A stretch of 49,060 nucleotides of DNA from Terriglobia bacterium (GTDB lineage: Bacteria; Acidobacteriota; Terriglobia; UBA7540). The stretch spans positions 1 to 49,060 of the forward strand of contig DASTAW010000059.1 of NCBI GenBank assembly GCA_035712365.1, written 5' to 3'. Below, in pieces: positions 41,174 to 49,060 of this stretch (within the stretch, counting starts at the first letter, position 1; each line of letters opens with the position of its first letter). Under the pieces are notes generated by a model. The model was not told the DNA's origin and ran no database searches. It saw nothing but the letters and a program-made list of their open reading frames with translations. A program made the translations under genes and the position numbers.

Positions 41174-44100
41174 ATGCGTAACCGTCTGTTAAAAGTGGTT
41201 GCCATTGGGATATTTCTGGTTATCGGTTCGGCTGTGAGAGGATTTCCCCAAGTTGACACCGCGACCATCGTCGGAACCGTCACGGACACAAGCGGAGGGG
41301 TAGTTCCCGGCGCTGCGATAACGGCGACGGAAGTTAATACCGGGATCACCACAGCAGTGAAGAGCGGCCCTGACGGCAATTACGTGATCACACCGCTCAA
41401 GATCGGGACGTATTCGGTGACGGTTGACGCCCAGGGTTTTCAAAAAGTGGTGCGGCAGAACGTTGTGCTCAACGTCCAGGCAGGGGTGCGCGTGGATTTC
41501 AGCCTGCAGGTCGGCTCGGTGACGCAGACGGTGGAAGTCAGCGGCGCGCCGCCGTTGGTGCAGACGACGGACGCTTCACTGGGCAGCATTGTCGCCAGCC
41601 AGCAGGTGGAACAGTTGCCCCTGAATGGACGCCGGTACACTGATCTTGCGGCCCTGACTTCAGGCGTGGCCAAGGTCATCGAGGGACCCGTCAACGGCGG
41701 CAGCTCGCCGACAAACGGGAACACAGGCGGCAGTTTTGCCGTGAACGGGACGCGCGGCGACCAGAACAATTTCGTCCTCGATGGCATCCAGAACAATTCC
41801 AACGATAACGGTGACATTTCGTTCCTGAGCAGTCCTGACGCCATCGCGGAATTCAAAATTCAAACCACAAACTACTCGCCGGAATTCGGCCGCAGCGCCG
41901 GAGGCGTGGTCAACGCCACAACGAAGTCCGGCACGAACCAGTTCCACGGAGACGTGTTCGAATTCCTGAGAAATGAAGCTCTCGATGCGCGCGGATTCTT
42001 TGAACCCGCAGACCAGCCCAAGGCCCCGTACAAACAGAACATGTTCGGTGGAACTCTGGGCGGCCCTATTGTAAAGGACAAGACCTTCTTCTTTGCGGAT
42101 TACCAGGGCAATCGGATCCACCAGGCGAATACGTACCATTATAAGATCCCAACCCCATCCGAGCGCCTCGGCGATTTCTCCGAAATCCTCGACGTGAGTT
42201 CCACAAACGGCACGGATGCGCTAGGGCGCCCGATATACCAGGGCGAAATCTATGACCCATCGACCACCCGCACCGTGAATGGAAGCGTGGTCCGAGACGG
42301 TTTTGGGTTTGATCCGACGACCGGCCTGCCTACGGCAACGGCAAACATGATCCCCCAGGCGAGCATGAGCCCATTGGCCCTGAACGTCCTCAGTTTATAC
42401 CCAAGTCCCACCCAAAGCGGTGTGGAGGGTAACAACTACGTGGTCAATAAACCTGCCACGAACCAGGCGGACCAGTTCGATGTGCGGATCGACCAGAACG
42501 TCTCGACACAGACGCAGATTTTCGGAAGGTATTCGTTCGACAAAGAACTACGCGTTGTGCAGCCGCCATTTCCCGGAATTGCCGATGGCGGAAGCTACAA
42601 CACGGGCACGCGGCCTTTAAAGGCACAGGGGGCCGTGTTTGGCTGGACTCAGACTTTAAGCCCCACAATGGTGAACTCGCTTCGGCTGGGTTTCAACCGG
42701 GCGCATTATATTGCCAACCAGCCTGCTTATGGCCAGGTATATCCGCCGGCAGGGTTGGTTGTTCCGGGCCAGCCCGATGATCCCGCGATTAACGGCCTGG
42801 CTGTGTTTTCGCCTTCATCGTACCGCCGCGTCGGCGAGCCGACGTTCACACCTACCACGAGCGTGAGCCAGCAGTTCGTACTGAATGACACCTTTAGCTG
42901 GATCCACGGAAAACATACCATCAAGACGGGTCCGCAGATCGTCGCTGACCAGTTTAACCTGCTTCAGATTGGCCAGCCCCGCGGCAATATCGGGTTCAAT
43001 GGCCAATTCACGGCCATTGATCCGGGCAACAAGCAGGGCACGGGTAACTCGGTTGCCGATATGCTCGTCGGCCTTCCGAATTCCGCCAGGATTTCCACTG
43101 TCACTTACTTTGGCAACCGCCAGAAAGTCTTCGGTGGATTTGTGCAGGACACTTACAAATTCAGCCAGTCCCTGACGCTCGACCTCGGTTTGCGGTATGA
43201 TTACATAACTCCCCTCGGAGAAGCACATAACCGAATAGCCAATTTCTGGTACCCGACGGGGCAGATCATTACAGCCGGGACTAAAGGCTATCCCTCGAAC
43301 CTGGAGGTGACTGACAAGGCCGATTTCGCGCCGCGCGTCGGCATCGCCTACAGCCCGCTCAGTTCCCAAAAGTTGGTTTTGCGTGCCGGATATGGGCGCT
43401 TCTTCTCGCCTCAGGAAATCCGGACGGGCGATCCCCTCCAGGTCGGCTACAACCTGCCGTTCTTCTATGAGCCCATATTCACAAGCGACGGGCTGACGCC
43501 GTCGATCACGTTGGCTTCCGGATGGCCTTCCCTCAATCCGGCGAATGCCGTGCTGCCGAGTGTCACCAGCCAGGACTGGTACCCTCACAATCCCGTAGTA
43601 GACGAATGGAACCTGAATGTGCAGTATGAGCTTCCCGGTCAGGTCCTGGTGACAGGGGCCTACGTTGGCAATAAAGCCACTCACCTCCAAGTCCTTGTTG
43701 ATCGGAACCAGGTTCCCACTCCCGGGCCTACGTTCGACCAGTCGCTCAGGCCTTATCCACAGTATGGGCCGTTCACTTCCATCGAGAACCACGGAAATTC
43801 AACCTATGATGCCTTCCAGCTCACAGTGGAGAAGCGAACCAGCCATGGCCTCTATCTTCTCAGCGCCTTCACGTACGGAAAAGGCATCAACGACCAGCCG
43901 GAGATATGCTGCAACTCGCCCTGGCCTCAGAACAGCTATAACCTTAAAGCTGAGAAGGGCCTTTCGGATTTTGACAACCGCGCGCGCTGGGTGACGAGCT
44001 TTGACTATGCTCTGCCCGTTGGCCAGGGTCAGAAGTTTCTAAGCCAAAATAGGGGCCTTGACTATGTTTTGGGCGGCTGGCACGTGGGCGGAATCGTCAC

Positions 44101-44518
44101 TTTCCGCTCAGGTTTCCCCTTTTCGCCTCAGACCGACACCGATCCAACTAACACAAGCAGCCAGGGTCTGTTGCGGACTAATCGCATCGGCAACGGTACG
44201 CTCTCGAATCCCACTCCCGATCTGTGGTTCAACATCGATGACTTTCCCGTGCCGATCTGTTGTTCCTTCGGCAATGCCGGCAAGAATATACTGGAAGGTC
44301 CGGGCGAAAAGAGCGCAGACATTTCGCTGCGGAAATACTTCAGCTTCACTGAGCGATACCGCCTGGAGTTTCGCGCTGAGTTCTACAACGCGTTCAACAC
44401 CCCGGTGTTCTCGCAGCCCGATCCATTCATCACAGATGGCCCCGGGTCGGCGGGCGTTATTACCGGCACTGTGATACCGCAGCGTCAGATCCAGTTGGCT
44501 TTGAAGTTCCATTTCTGA
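41174..44518 (+). CDS. TonB-dependent receptor, Oar-like (receptor 2)
   Basis: A 1114-residue outer-membrane importer with the same plan as receptor 1: a signal peptide (cleavage near VRGFPQ), a carboxypeptidase-regulatory-like domain at about 30-115 (TATIVGTVTDTSGGVVPG to FSLQVGSVTQTVEV), a plug with NNFVLDGIQNN and SGTNQFHGDVFEFLRN, and a barrel ending LALKFHF. AAGGAGG lies seven bases before the ATG. The barrel sequence is only distantly like receptor 1, so the substrates probably differ. It is followed by exported enzymes whose products or substrates it may import. No SusD-like lipoprotein or TonB gene is in the window. Confidence 0.93.
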   Translation: MRNRLLKVVAIGIFLVIGSAVRGFPQVDTATIVGTVTDTSGGVVPGAAITATEVNTGITTAVKSGPDGNYVITPLKIGTYSVTVDAQGFQKVVRQNVVLNVQAGVRVDFSLQVGSVTQTVEVSGAPPLVQTTDASLGSIVASQQVEQLPLNGRRYTDLAALTSGVAKVIEGPVNGGSSPTNGNTGGSFAVNGTRGDQNNFVLDGIQNNSNDNGDISFLSSPDAIAEFKIQTTNYSPEFGRSAGGVVNATTKSGTNQFHGDVFEFLRNEALDARGFFEPADQPKAPYKQNMFGGTLGGPIVKDKTFFFADYQGNRIHQANTYHYKIPTPSERLGDFSEILDVSSTNGTDALGRPIYQGEIYDPSTTRTVNGSVVRDGFGFDPTTGLPTATANMIPQASMSPLALNVLSLYPSPTQSGVEGNNYVVNKPATNQADQFDVRIDQNVSTQTQIFGRYSFDKELRVVQPPFPGIADGGSYNTGTRPLKAQGAVFGWTQTLSPTMVNSLRLGFNRAHYIANQPAYGQVYPPAGLVVPGQPDDPAINGLAVFSPSSYRRVGEPTFTPTTSVSQQFVLNDTFSWIHGKHTIKTGPQIVADQFNLLQIGQPRGNIGFNGQFTAIDPGNKQGTGNSVADMLVGLPNSARISTVTYFGNRQKVFGGFVQDTYKFSQSLTLDLGLRYDYITPLGEAHNRIANFWYPTGQIITAGTKGYPSNLEVTDKADFAPRVGIAYSPLSSQKLVLRAGYGRFFSPQEIRTGDPLQVGYNLPFFYEPIFTSDGLTPSITLASGWPSLNPANAVLPSVTSQDWYPHNPVVDEWNLNVQYELPGQVLVTGAYVGNKATHLQVLVDRNQVPTPGPTFDQSLRPYPQYGPFTSIENHGNSTYDAFQLTVEKRTSHGLYLLSAFTYGKGINDQPEICCNSPWPQNSYNLKAEKGLSDFDNRARWVTSFDYALPVGQGQKFLSQNRGLDYVLGGWHVGGIVTFRSGFPFSPQTDTDPTNTSSQGLLRTNRIGNGTLSNPTPDLWFNIDDFPVPICCSFGNAGKNILEGPGEKSADISLRKYFSFTERYRLEFRAEFYNAFNTPVFSQPDPFITDGPGSAGVITGTVIPQRQIQLALKFHF

Positions 44519-44656
44519 GTCTTCCTGCCCCGGAGCGGGAAGAGCTGCAAGCAGCCAGACGAATTGCGGTGCTATCTAGGCCGCTGCGGGGATCGTGTGT
44601 CTAAGGCGCTGCGGCAGGCGAGGCTAGCCAATCTTTATCTGAGATTTGGGAGGATG

Positions 44657-46324
44657 ATGCGGCGACGCGACTTTGTGAAGATGGGCGCACTTCTGGCGGG
44701 GGCTGGCAGCGTCGCACCTGGACGCATCCTGGCGGATGTGCCTGACCACTTGTGGCAGGGATACAACTTCGGTCCCGGTCCGCGCGTTCCCAATCGCCTT
44801 AATCAGGGGCCCTTCGGCGTAGGGCAGGACCAGGGCTGGTTTACCATCCACGTCACCGAACCCTCGACAAAGCACATTCGAAATTTCGGGACGGGCCTGG
44901 TGGGCTATTCCTGGGAGGAAAACGGGCCGGCGTTGGGTGTGAAGTGTGGCAGAGAAAAGCTGGAAGCGGCCGTGGAAAAGATGGCGGCGCTGCCGTTCGT
45001 CGATGTTCTCTACATACGTTGTGACTGGCGCGATGTGCAGGACCAGCCAGGCAAACTGGACCTCAATCCGGTTTGGGAAGCCACCCTGGACGCCGCCAAA
45101 CGCCATAACCTGGGCGTGGGCTTCCGAATCCAGCTCTCCAGCCCAAACATTCAGCCTGCAAAGCTCTCGATGCCGGATTTTCTGAAGGGGAAGGTTCCCA
45201 TCTTCAACATCGGCCACAAATCAAGGGAACACCGTGTAAGCTTCGACTTCTATGAGCCGCGATACGATTCCCCGGAGTTTCTGAAAGCCTTTACGGAGCT
45301 CAATGAGCTTCTCGCCGCGCGGTTTGACGGAAACCCCATGATCGAGTACATGGACCTGATGATGTACGGCTTCTGGGGCGAGGCCCACACCAACGACTTG
45401 CCGAATCCGTTTCCCGACTATCTGACGGCCGAGAAAACTTTTGTCCATCTAACGCAGTTGCAGCTTGACGCCTGGAAACGCACGCCTCTGGCTGTCAACA
45501 TGGAACCCGACATTTCTTCGGTTGGCAACCGCCAGGTGCAGGATATGGCGGTCCGGGCCGGATGCTGGCTGCGCTCCGACAGCCTGATCATGGATGAGCC
45601 GATCCAGATCGAGGCGCTCGCGCATCGTCCCCCGTGGGTGGCCACAGTGCTCGAGGACGGCGGAAATCGTCACTACGTTCTTCCTGAATGGGAAGCTGAA
45701 GAAAGGGCCTGCATCGAAAAGCTGGGCGGTTCCGCGCGCATGTTCATGGGTGGCGATCGGGAGACGCCTTCTACGGATGATTATCCGCGCGGTTCGGGCG
45801 GCCCCATGGACCGGCCTTATCGCGAGGTCGCGGGCTTTCACGCTCTGGATATCGACACAAACTATTTCGGTCTATGGACGGAGGCGGACAACATACGGCG
45901 GTACTACGAGAAATATCCGGATTCGTTGCGCGCACTCGAGCAGCGGCTTGGCTACCGCGTTCGGCCCTCGCTCGTCTGGCAGAGGAAGCGCTACGATACG
46001 ATGGAACTGATTCTCTGCATTGCCAATGACGGCGTGGCGGGCGTGCCCGGAGTGCTGGGGATCTATGCCGAAACCCTCGACGGACGCGTCAAGGTGGGCG
46101 GTAACCTTGATGCGGGGCACCCTTACGGCGGACAGATTCGCGAGGCTTCATTCATCCTGCCAAAAGGTATGGATGGACAGCAGGTGGTTCTGCGGGCTGA
46201 ATTGGAGACCAAAGGGACAACCCGCCCGGTCCGGTGGGCCTGTTACGAACCCACAAATCCCGATGGTTCACTGACCATCCGGCTTAAGAAAGGCAGCGAC
46301 ACGAACTGGCGAAAGGGCGTGTGA
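44657..46324 (+). CDS. Tat-exported TIM-barrel-like protein, possible glycosidase
   Basis: A 555-residue protein I do not assign to a named family. Start chosen at the second of two adjacent ATGs after GGGAGG. The N-terminus RRRDFVKMGALLAGAGSVAPGRILA is a Tat signal. The central part has a glycoside-hydrolase look: VDVLYIRCDWRDVQ, then YMDLMMYGFWGEAHT with a candidate catalytic Glu at a strand end, and a later segment with LRSDSLIMDEP. From memory DUF4832-type and GH-A-like proteins share the YGxWGE pattern. The C-terminal 110 residues form a beta domain (MELILCIANDGVAG to end). It follows receptor 2 by 138 bases and overlaps the leader of the metallo-hydrolase gene, suggesting one operon. 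Confidence 0.7.
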   Translation: MRRRDFVKMGALLAGAGSVAPGRILADVPDHLWQGYNFGPGPRVPNRLNQGPFGVGQDQGWFTIHVTEPSTKHIRNFGTGLVGYSWEENGPALGVKCGREKLEAAVEKMAALPFVDVLYIRCDWRDVQDQPGKLDLNPVWEATLDAAKRHNLGVGFRIQLSSPNIQPAKLSMPDFLKGKVPIFNIGHKSREHRVSFDFYEPRYDSPEFLKAFTELNELLAARFDGNPMIEYMDLMMYGFWGEAHTNDLPNPFPDYLTAEKTFVHLTQLQLDAWKRTPLAVNMEPDISSVGNRQVQDMAVRAGCWLRSDSLIMDEPIQIEALAHRPPWVATVLEDGGNRHYVLPEWEAEERACIEKLGGSARMFMGGDRETPSTDDYPRGSGGPMDRPYREVAGFHALDIDTNYFGLWTEADNIRRYYEKYPDSLRALEQRLGYRVRPSLVWQRKRYDTMELILCIANDGVAGVPGVLGIYAETLDGRVKVGGNLDAGHPYGGQIREASFILPKGMDGQQVVLRAELETKGTTRPVRWACYEPTNPDGSLTIRLKKGSDTNWRKGV

Positions 46325-46380
46325 GTTGTCCGCTTCGCCTGTTTGAGCAGAAACTTCAGTCACTAATCAGGGAGTGCCAG

Positions 46381-47295
46381 ATGATGCGACGCCGGGAATT
46401 TATCGCTTCCATCCCCATTGTTTCCGCAGCGGCTTATGCTCAAGCGATTCCTTCGCAGCGCGTCCGGAAGCTGGCGCCCTCGGTTTACTGCTGGATGGGA
46501 GACCGGGCGACACACCAGCAAACCAACGTGGGATGGGTGGTGTTCCGCGATTACGTCCTGGTGATCGATGCAAACTTTCCCTGGGCGGCGCCGAAGATCA
46601 TCGCTGAGATCAGGAAGACCGCCGATAAGCCGATCCGGTTTGTCTTCAACACTCACTACCATGCCGACCACAGTTACGGCAACATCGTGTTCGTGCGGGC
46701 TGGAGCAGCCGTGGTGGCCACGCAGGCATTCGCCCAGGAGTTTGACCGTTATGCTCTGAAGGATGCGCGTGACCAGGTGGAAGCTCCGCCCGCTCCGTAC
46801 CCGTTCCAGTGGCCGCTTGCCAACGCCAGCGTGCGGTTCCGTGATTCGCTGATTTTTGATGATGGCGAGCAGCGCGTGGAACTGATCCGCAAAGGGCCGG
46901 CCCACACCTCAGGTGACGCTGTGGCTTATTTCCCCAAGCAGGGAATACTCTTCGTCGGCGACCTGGCGGTCAACTGGACGCTCGGAAACAACTTTTCTGA
47001 TCCTGAAGCGAATTATGAAGGATGGCTCCGCGCGCTGGATGAAATGGCTGGATGGAAATTGAAGGTCGTCGTTCCTGCTCACGGTGATCTTGGAACGGCG
47101 GAAACGCTTCGAGCGCAGCGCGTTTACTTCAACGCCGTCCTGCGCCAGGTGAGGGCCGGGATTCAGCAGGGAAAACCGGTCGATCAGCTTGTCCGGGAAA
47201 ACGATCTGGCCCGCTACAAACCCTTTGGCGGAGATGCGAGAGAGAATGCCGACGCCATACGGGACGCCTATCGCTACTACACTTCAAAGCGTTAG
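46381..47295 (+). CDS. Exported metallo-beta-lactamase-fold hydrolase
   Basis: A 304-residue MBL-fold enzyme. Start at ATG 46381, six bases after GGGAG, with a second ATG next to it. MMRRREFIASIPIVSAAAYAQA is a Tat-like signal. NTHYHADHSYGN is the zinc motif HxHxDH; GPAHTSGD supplies the third histidine, GDLAVN the bridging Asp and PAHGD the last histidine. The C-terminal helix region (about 245 to the end) resembles that of exported MBL proteins next to TonB receptors. It could be a lactonase, glyoxalase or true beta-lactamase; the sequence does not decide. Same strand and probably same transcript as the TIM-barrel gene. Confidence 0.85.
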   Translation: MMRRREFIASIPIVSAAAYAQAIPSQRVRKLAPSVYCWMGDRATHQQTNVGWVVFRDYVLVIDANFPWAAPKIIAEIRKTADKPIRFVFNTHYHADHSYGNIVFVRAGAAVVATQAFAQEFDRYALKDARDQVEAPPAPYPFQWPLANASVRFRDSLIFDDGEQRVELIRKGPAHTSGDAVAYFPKQGILFVGDLAVNWTLGNNFSDPEANYEGWLRALDEMAGWKLKVVVPAHGDLGTAETLRAQRVYFNAVLRQVRAGIQQGKPVDQLVRENDLARYKPFGGDARENADAIRDAYRYYTSKR

Positions 47296-47345
47296 CTCGA
47301 GTGTGCCTGCCTGGCGCCTGCAAGGTCGTACTGCGAGGTTGGTCG

Positions 47346-48608
47346 TCACGCCGCGTTGTCTTGCGCCTTCTTGAGAATGTTGATGGCGTTGTCGTGATAG
47401 ATATTTTTGAGCACGTTGTCCGGCAGCCCGAAGGCGTTCAGCGTCCAGTGATAATTGAAGTTGAAATTGGCGGTATCAACCAGCCCGCGCTCGTAGAAGT
47501 GTTCATCCTCGGTTTCCAGGATGCGAAATGTGGTGCTGAAAAACGGCTTGCTGTAGGTCACGTCGGTTCCATAAACGACGCGGTCGGGATACTTCATCAG
47601 GAACTGGCGGGTGAACCGAGGAATGGTGGCCGTTTCCGCAAAGCGCGCCGCGATATCGGCGTAGAGATTGGGATGTCGGTCGAACATCTGGCCGAGCCGC
47701 GCAAGATCGTAATCGAGGTTGGATAGATGGCAGGCGATGAAAGTAGTTTTGGGATGACGCCCCGCCGTTTTGTCCAGGCTGTCAACAAGCTGATTGTGAT
47801 CGTACATCCCAGGTTCGACAACGATGCGCCAGCTCCATCCGTTCATGAGCCCATCGTTGGTATGGTCCATCTTCTGGTAGGACCAGATAGGGTCTGAAAC
47901 ATGAATGCTGATCGGCATGCCGAGCTGGCCGGCACGGTCCCACAAGGCATCGAGGCGCGGATCGTCCGCGTGAGGCCCGCTGGGACCGTTGGGACTGGGC
48001 GGCATGGGAGGACGCGTGTACGTGGGCCCTCCATTCAGAGGCATACGGGCGAGACGGGAAAATTGGGAGCTCCGGGGACGCCTGCCGGAATATTGCCAGG
48101 TGAATCCCCGGCCCTTGTCGTGGATTTCTCCGACGCCGTGCGCGCCGGCGCGACGGCACTCCTCCAAAGACTTCAGCGCCGATTTTTCAAAATCGGGCTT
48201 CCCGAAATCGTCCAGGTCGAACATGCACCACATGTCGAATCGGCCGGGGTAGGCGGAATACTGGCGGCTGATCTCGGTGAAGTGGTGGGCATCCCAGGCG
48301 CCGGTGAAAACGACCCCTTTTTCCACTCCGACCTCGTCCATGATGCTCACCATCCGGCGGACACTGATGTCTCCGCGCCCATGGCAGTGGGCGTCATAGA
48401 TGGGGAATTTTGATTTGTTAATGGTCGTTACAGGGATTTTGTAGATGGAATGCGGGATATAGTCATTTAAAAGGATGGTAGGCGGTGAACCCGAAGGCGC
48501 TTCCTGCGACGACGGCTCAGGACGCGCCGTGGCGTGCTCCTGCGCTGCGGTGACGGCGGGCGTGATGCCAAGCGCCATGCCGGCCAGCATCAGTTCTCTG
48601 CGATTCAT
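47346..48608 (-). CDS. Exported amidohydrolase-family protein
   Basis: A 420-residue TIM-barrel metal hydrolase. Start chosen at ATG 48608-48606, about eight bases after AAGGGGG; upstream codons in frame have no ribosome site. MNRRELMLAGMALGITPAVTAA is a Tat-like signal. YDAHCHGRGD holds His74 and His76, VGEIHDKG a mid-barrel histidine, ACHLSNLDYD another, and YGTDVTY the catalytic Asp. A Pro-rich insert (RPPMPPSPNGPSGP) lies near mid-protein. The family covers decarboxylases and lactonases of the amidohydrolase-2 group. Convergent with the MBL gene; perhaps the same pathway on the other strand. Confidence 0.85.
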   Translation of the reverse strand: MNRRELMLAGMALGITPAVTAAQEHATARPEPSSQEAPSGSPPTILLNDYIPHSIYKIPVTTINKSKFPIYDAHCHGRGDISVRRMVSIMDEVGVEKGVVFTGAWDAHHFTEISRQYSAYPGRFDMWCMFDLDDFGKPDFEKSALKSLEECRRAGAHGVGEIHDKGRGFTWQYSGRRPRSSQFSRLARMPLNGGPTYTRPPMPPSPNGPSGPHADDPRLDALWDRAGQLGMPISIHVSDPIWSYQKMDHTNDGLMNGWSWRIVVEPGMYDHNQLVDSLDKTAGRHPKTTFIACHLSNLDYDLARLGQMFDRHPNLYADIAARFAETATIPRFTRQFLMKYPDRVVYGTDVTYSKPFFSTTFRILETEDEHFYERGLVDTANFNFNYHWTLNAFGLPDNVLKNIYHDNAINILKKAQDNAA

Positions 48609-48909
48609 ACGATGATCCCCCTTATCAGGTGTGTCAGGCGGACGGTTTTGAGATCCACCTTGCCATGAGTGGCACAGGATTTTTGAGCAGCGCGCCGCTC
48701 GCGCGGGCATGCTTTTTCTCGGCTGGTGTTAGGCCCTTCGCGCCCAGTCAAGTTCTCAATGCCGCACCGCCGCCGGAGCGAGACAATATAACAGTTTCAC
48801 CCGGGATGCAATGTCACCAGGGCAGCGCTACTCAGAGGGGACAGCAAACGACCAGCCATTCATGAGACCTGGGACGATTCAGTGTAGGGAACTGATCCGG
48901 CTGAAGCAC
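48609..48909. other. Spacer between amidohydrolase and tRNA
   Basis: About 300 bases with no gene, terminator or clear promoter. A 78-codon frame at 48629-48865 has no family features and is not called. Confidence 0.5.
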
Positions 48910-49003
<94 letters not shown>

Positions 49004-49060
49004 GGCGATTGAGCGTTAATTCTAACCCGCGGCGCCCGCCCATGGCTAGTCTAAAACCAC

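Noticed and set aside
42815-43792. 325-codon frame antisense to TonB receptor 2
   Set aside because: It lies wholly within the receptor barrel; residues show no domain and the sense strand is certain.

Overview
The window reads as a chromosomal segment of an Acidobacteriota (Terriglobia/Solibacter-like) bacterium. The evidence is two very long TonB-dependent receptors with an N-terminal carboxypeptidase-regulatory-like domain (Oar type), many Tat-signal secreted enzymes, a cupin almost residue-for-residue like the manganese hydroxynitrile lyase of Granulicella tundricola, high GC, and dispersed palindromic repeats of the kind that litter these genomes. This assignment is inference; no rRNA is present.

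Layout. 1-46: the first codons of a gene, probably an IS256-like transposase, run off the left edge. 1.0-3.5 kb: an endonuclease/exonuclease/phosphatase protein and a phospholipase D/cardiolipin synthase on the minus strand. 3.7-7.0 kb: a DUF1801 protein, then a minus-strand group of cupin, zinc alcohol dehydrogenase and flavin oxidoreductase. 7.9-11.5 kb: a nitrogen block of outer-membrane porin, ammonium transporter and P-II protein. 11.5-14.2 kb: a Ca2+-type P-ATPase. 14.4-14.6 kb: a run of hairpins ending in an intrinsic terminator, a candidate non-coding RNA. 14.9-17.4 kb: a large secreted protein of unknown function.

17.4-20.3 kb holds the most interesting locus. A SAM-I riboswitch with an intrinsic terminator precedes a three-gene operon: a threonine-synthase-like PLP enzyme with a zinc ribbon, a CysO/MoaD-like sulfur carrier whose Gly-Gly is masked by a three-residue tail, and homoserine kinase. 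Riboswitch control by S-adenosylmethionine plus a sulfur carrier points to sulfur amino acid synthesis from O-phosphohomoserine rather than, or in addition to, threonine synthesis. 20.3-22.2 kb is a lower-GC type II restriction-modification pair just upstream.

22.5-38.0 kb is a glycan-use locus arranged around a divergent gap at 31.8-32.5 kb. The left arm encodes a secreted exo-beta-glucosaminidase-like GH2 enzyme, a CocE-type hydrolase, an amidohydrolase and a TonB receptor. The right arm encodes a SIS sugar isomerase, a GH42 beta-galactosidase, a ROK kinase and an MFS transporter. 38.2-39.6 kb encodes exported MsrB and MsrA, and 39.7-40.7 kb ferrochelatase. 41.2-48.6 kb has a second TonB receptor followed by exported enzymes (a TIM-barrel-like protein, a metallo-beta-lactamase-fold hydrolase and, on the other strand, an amidohydrolase). 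A tRNA-Ser(GCT) closes the window. The two receptor genes share a near-identical promoter start, suggesting common control.
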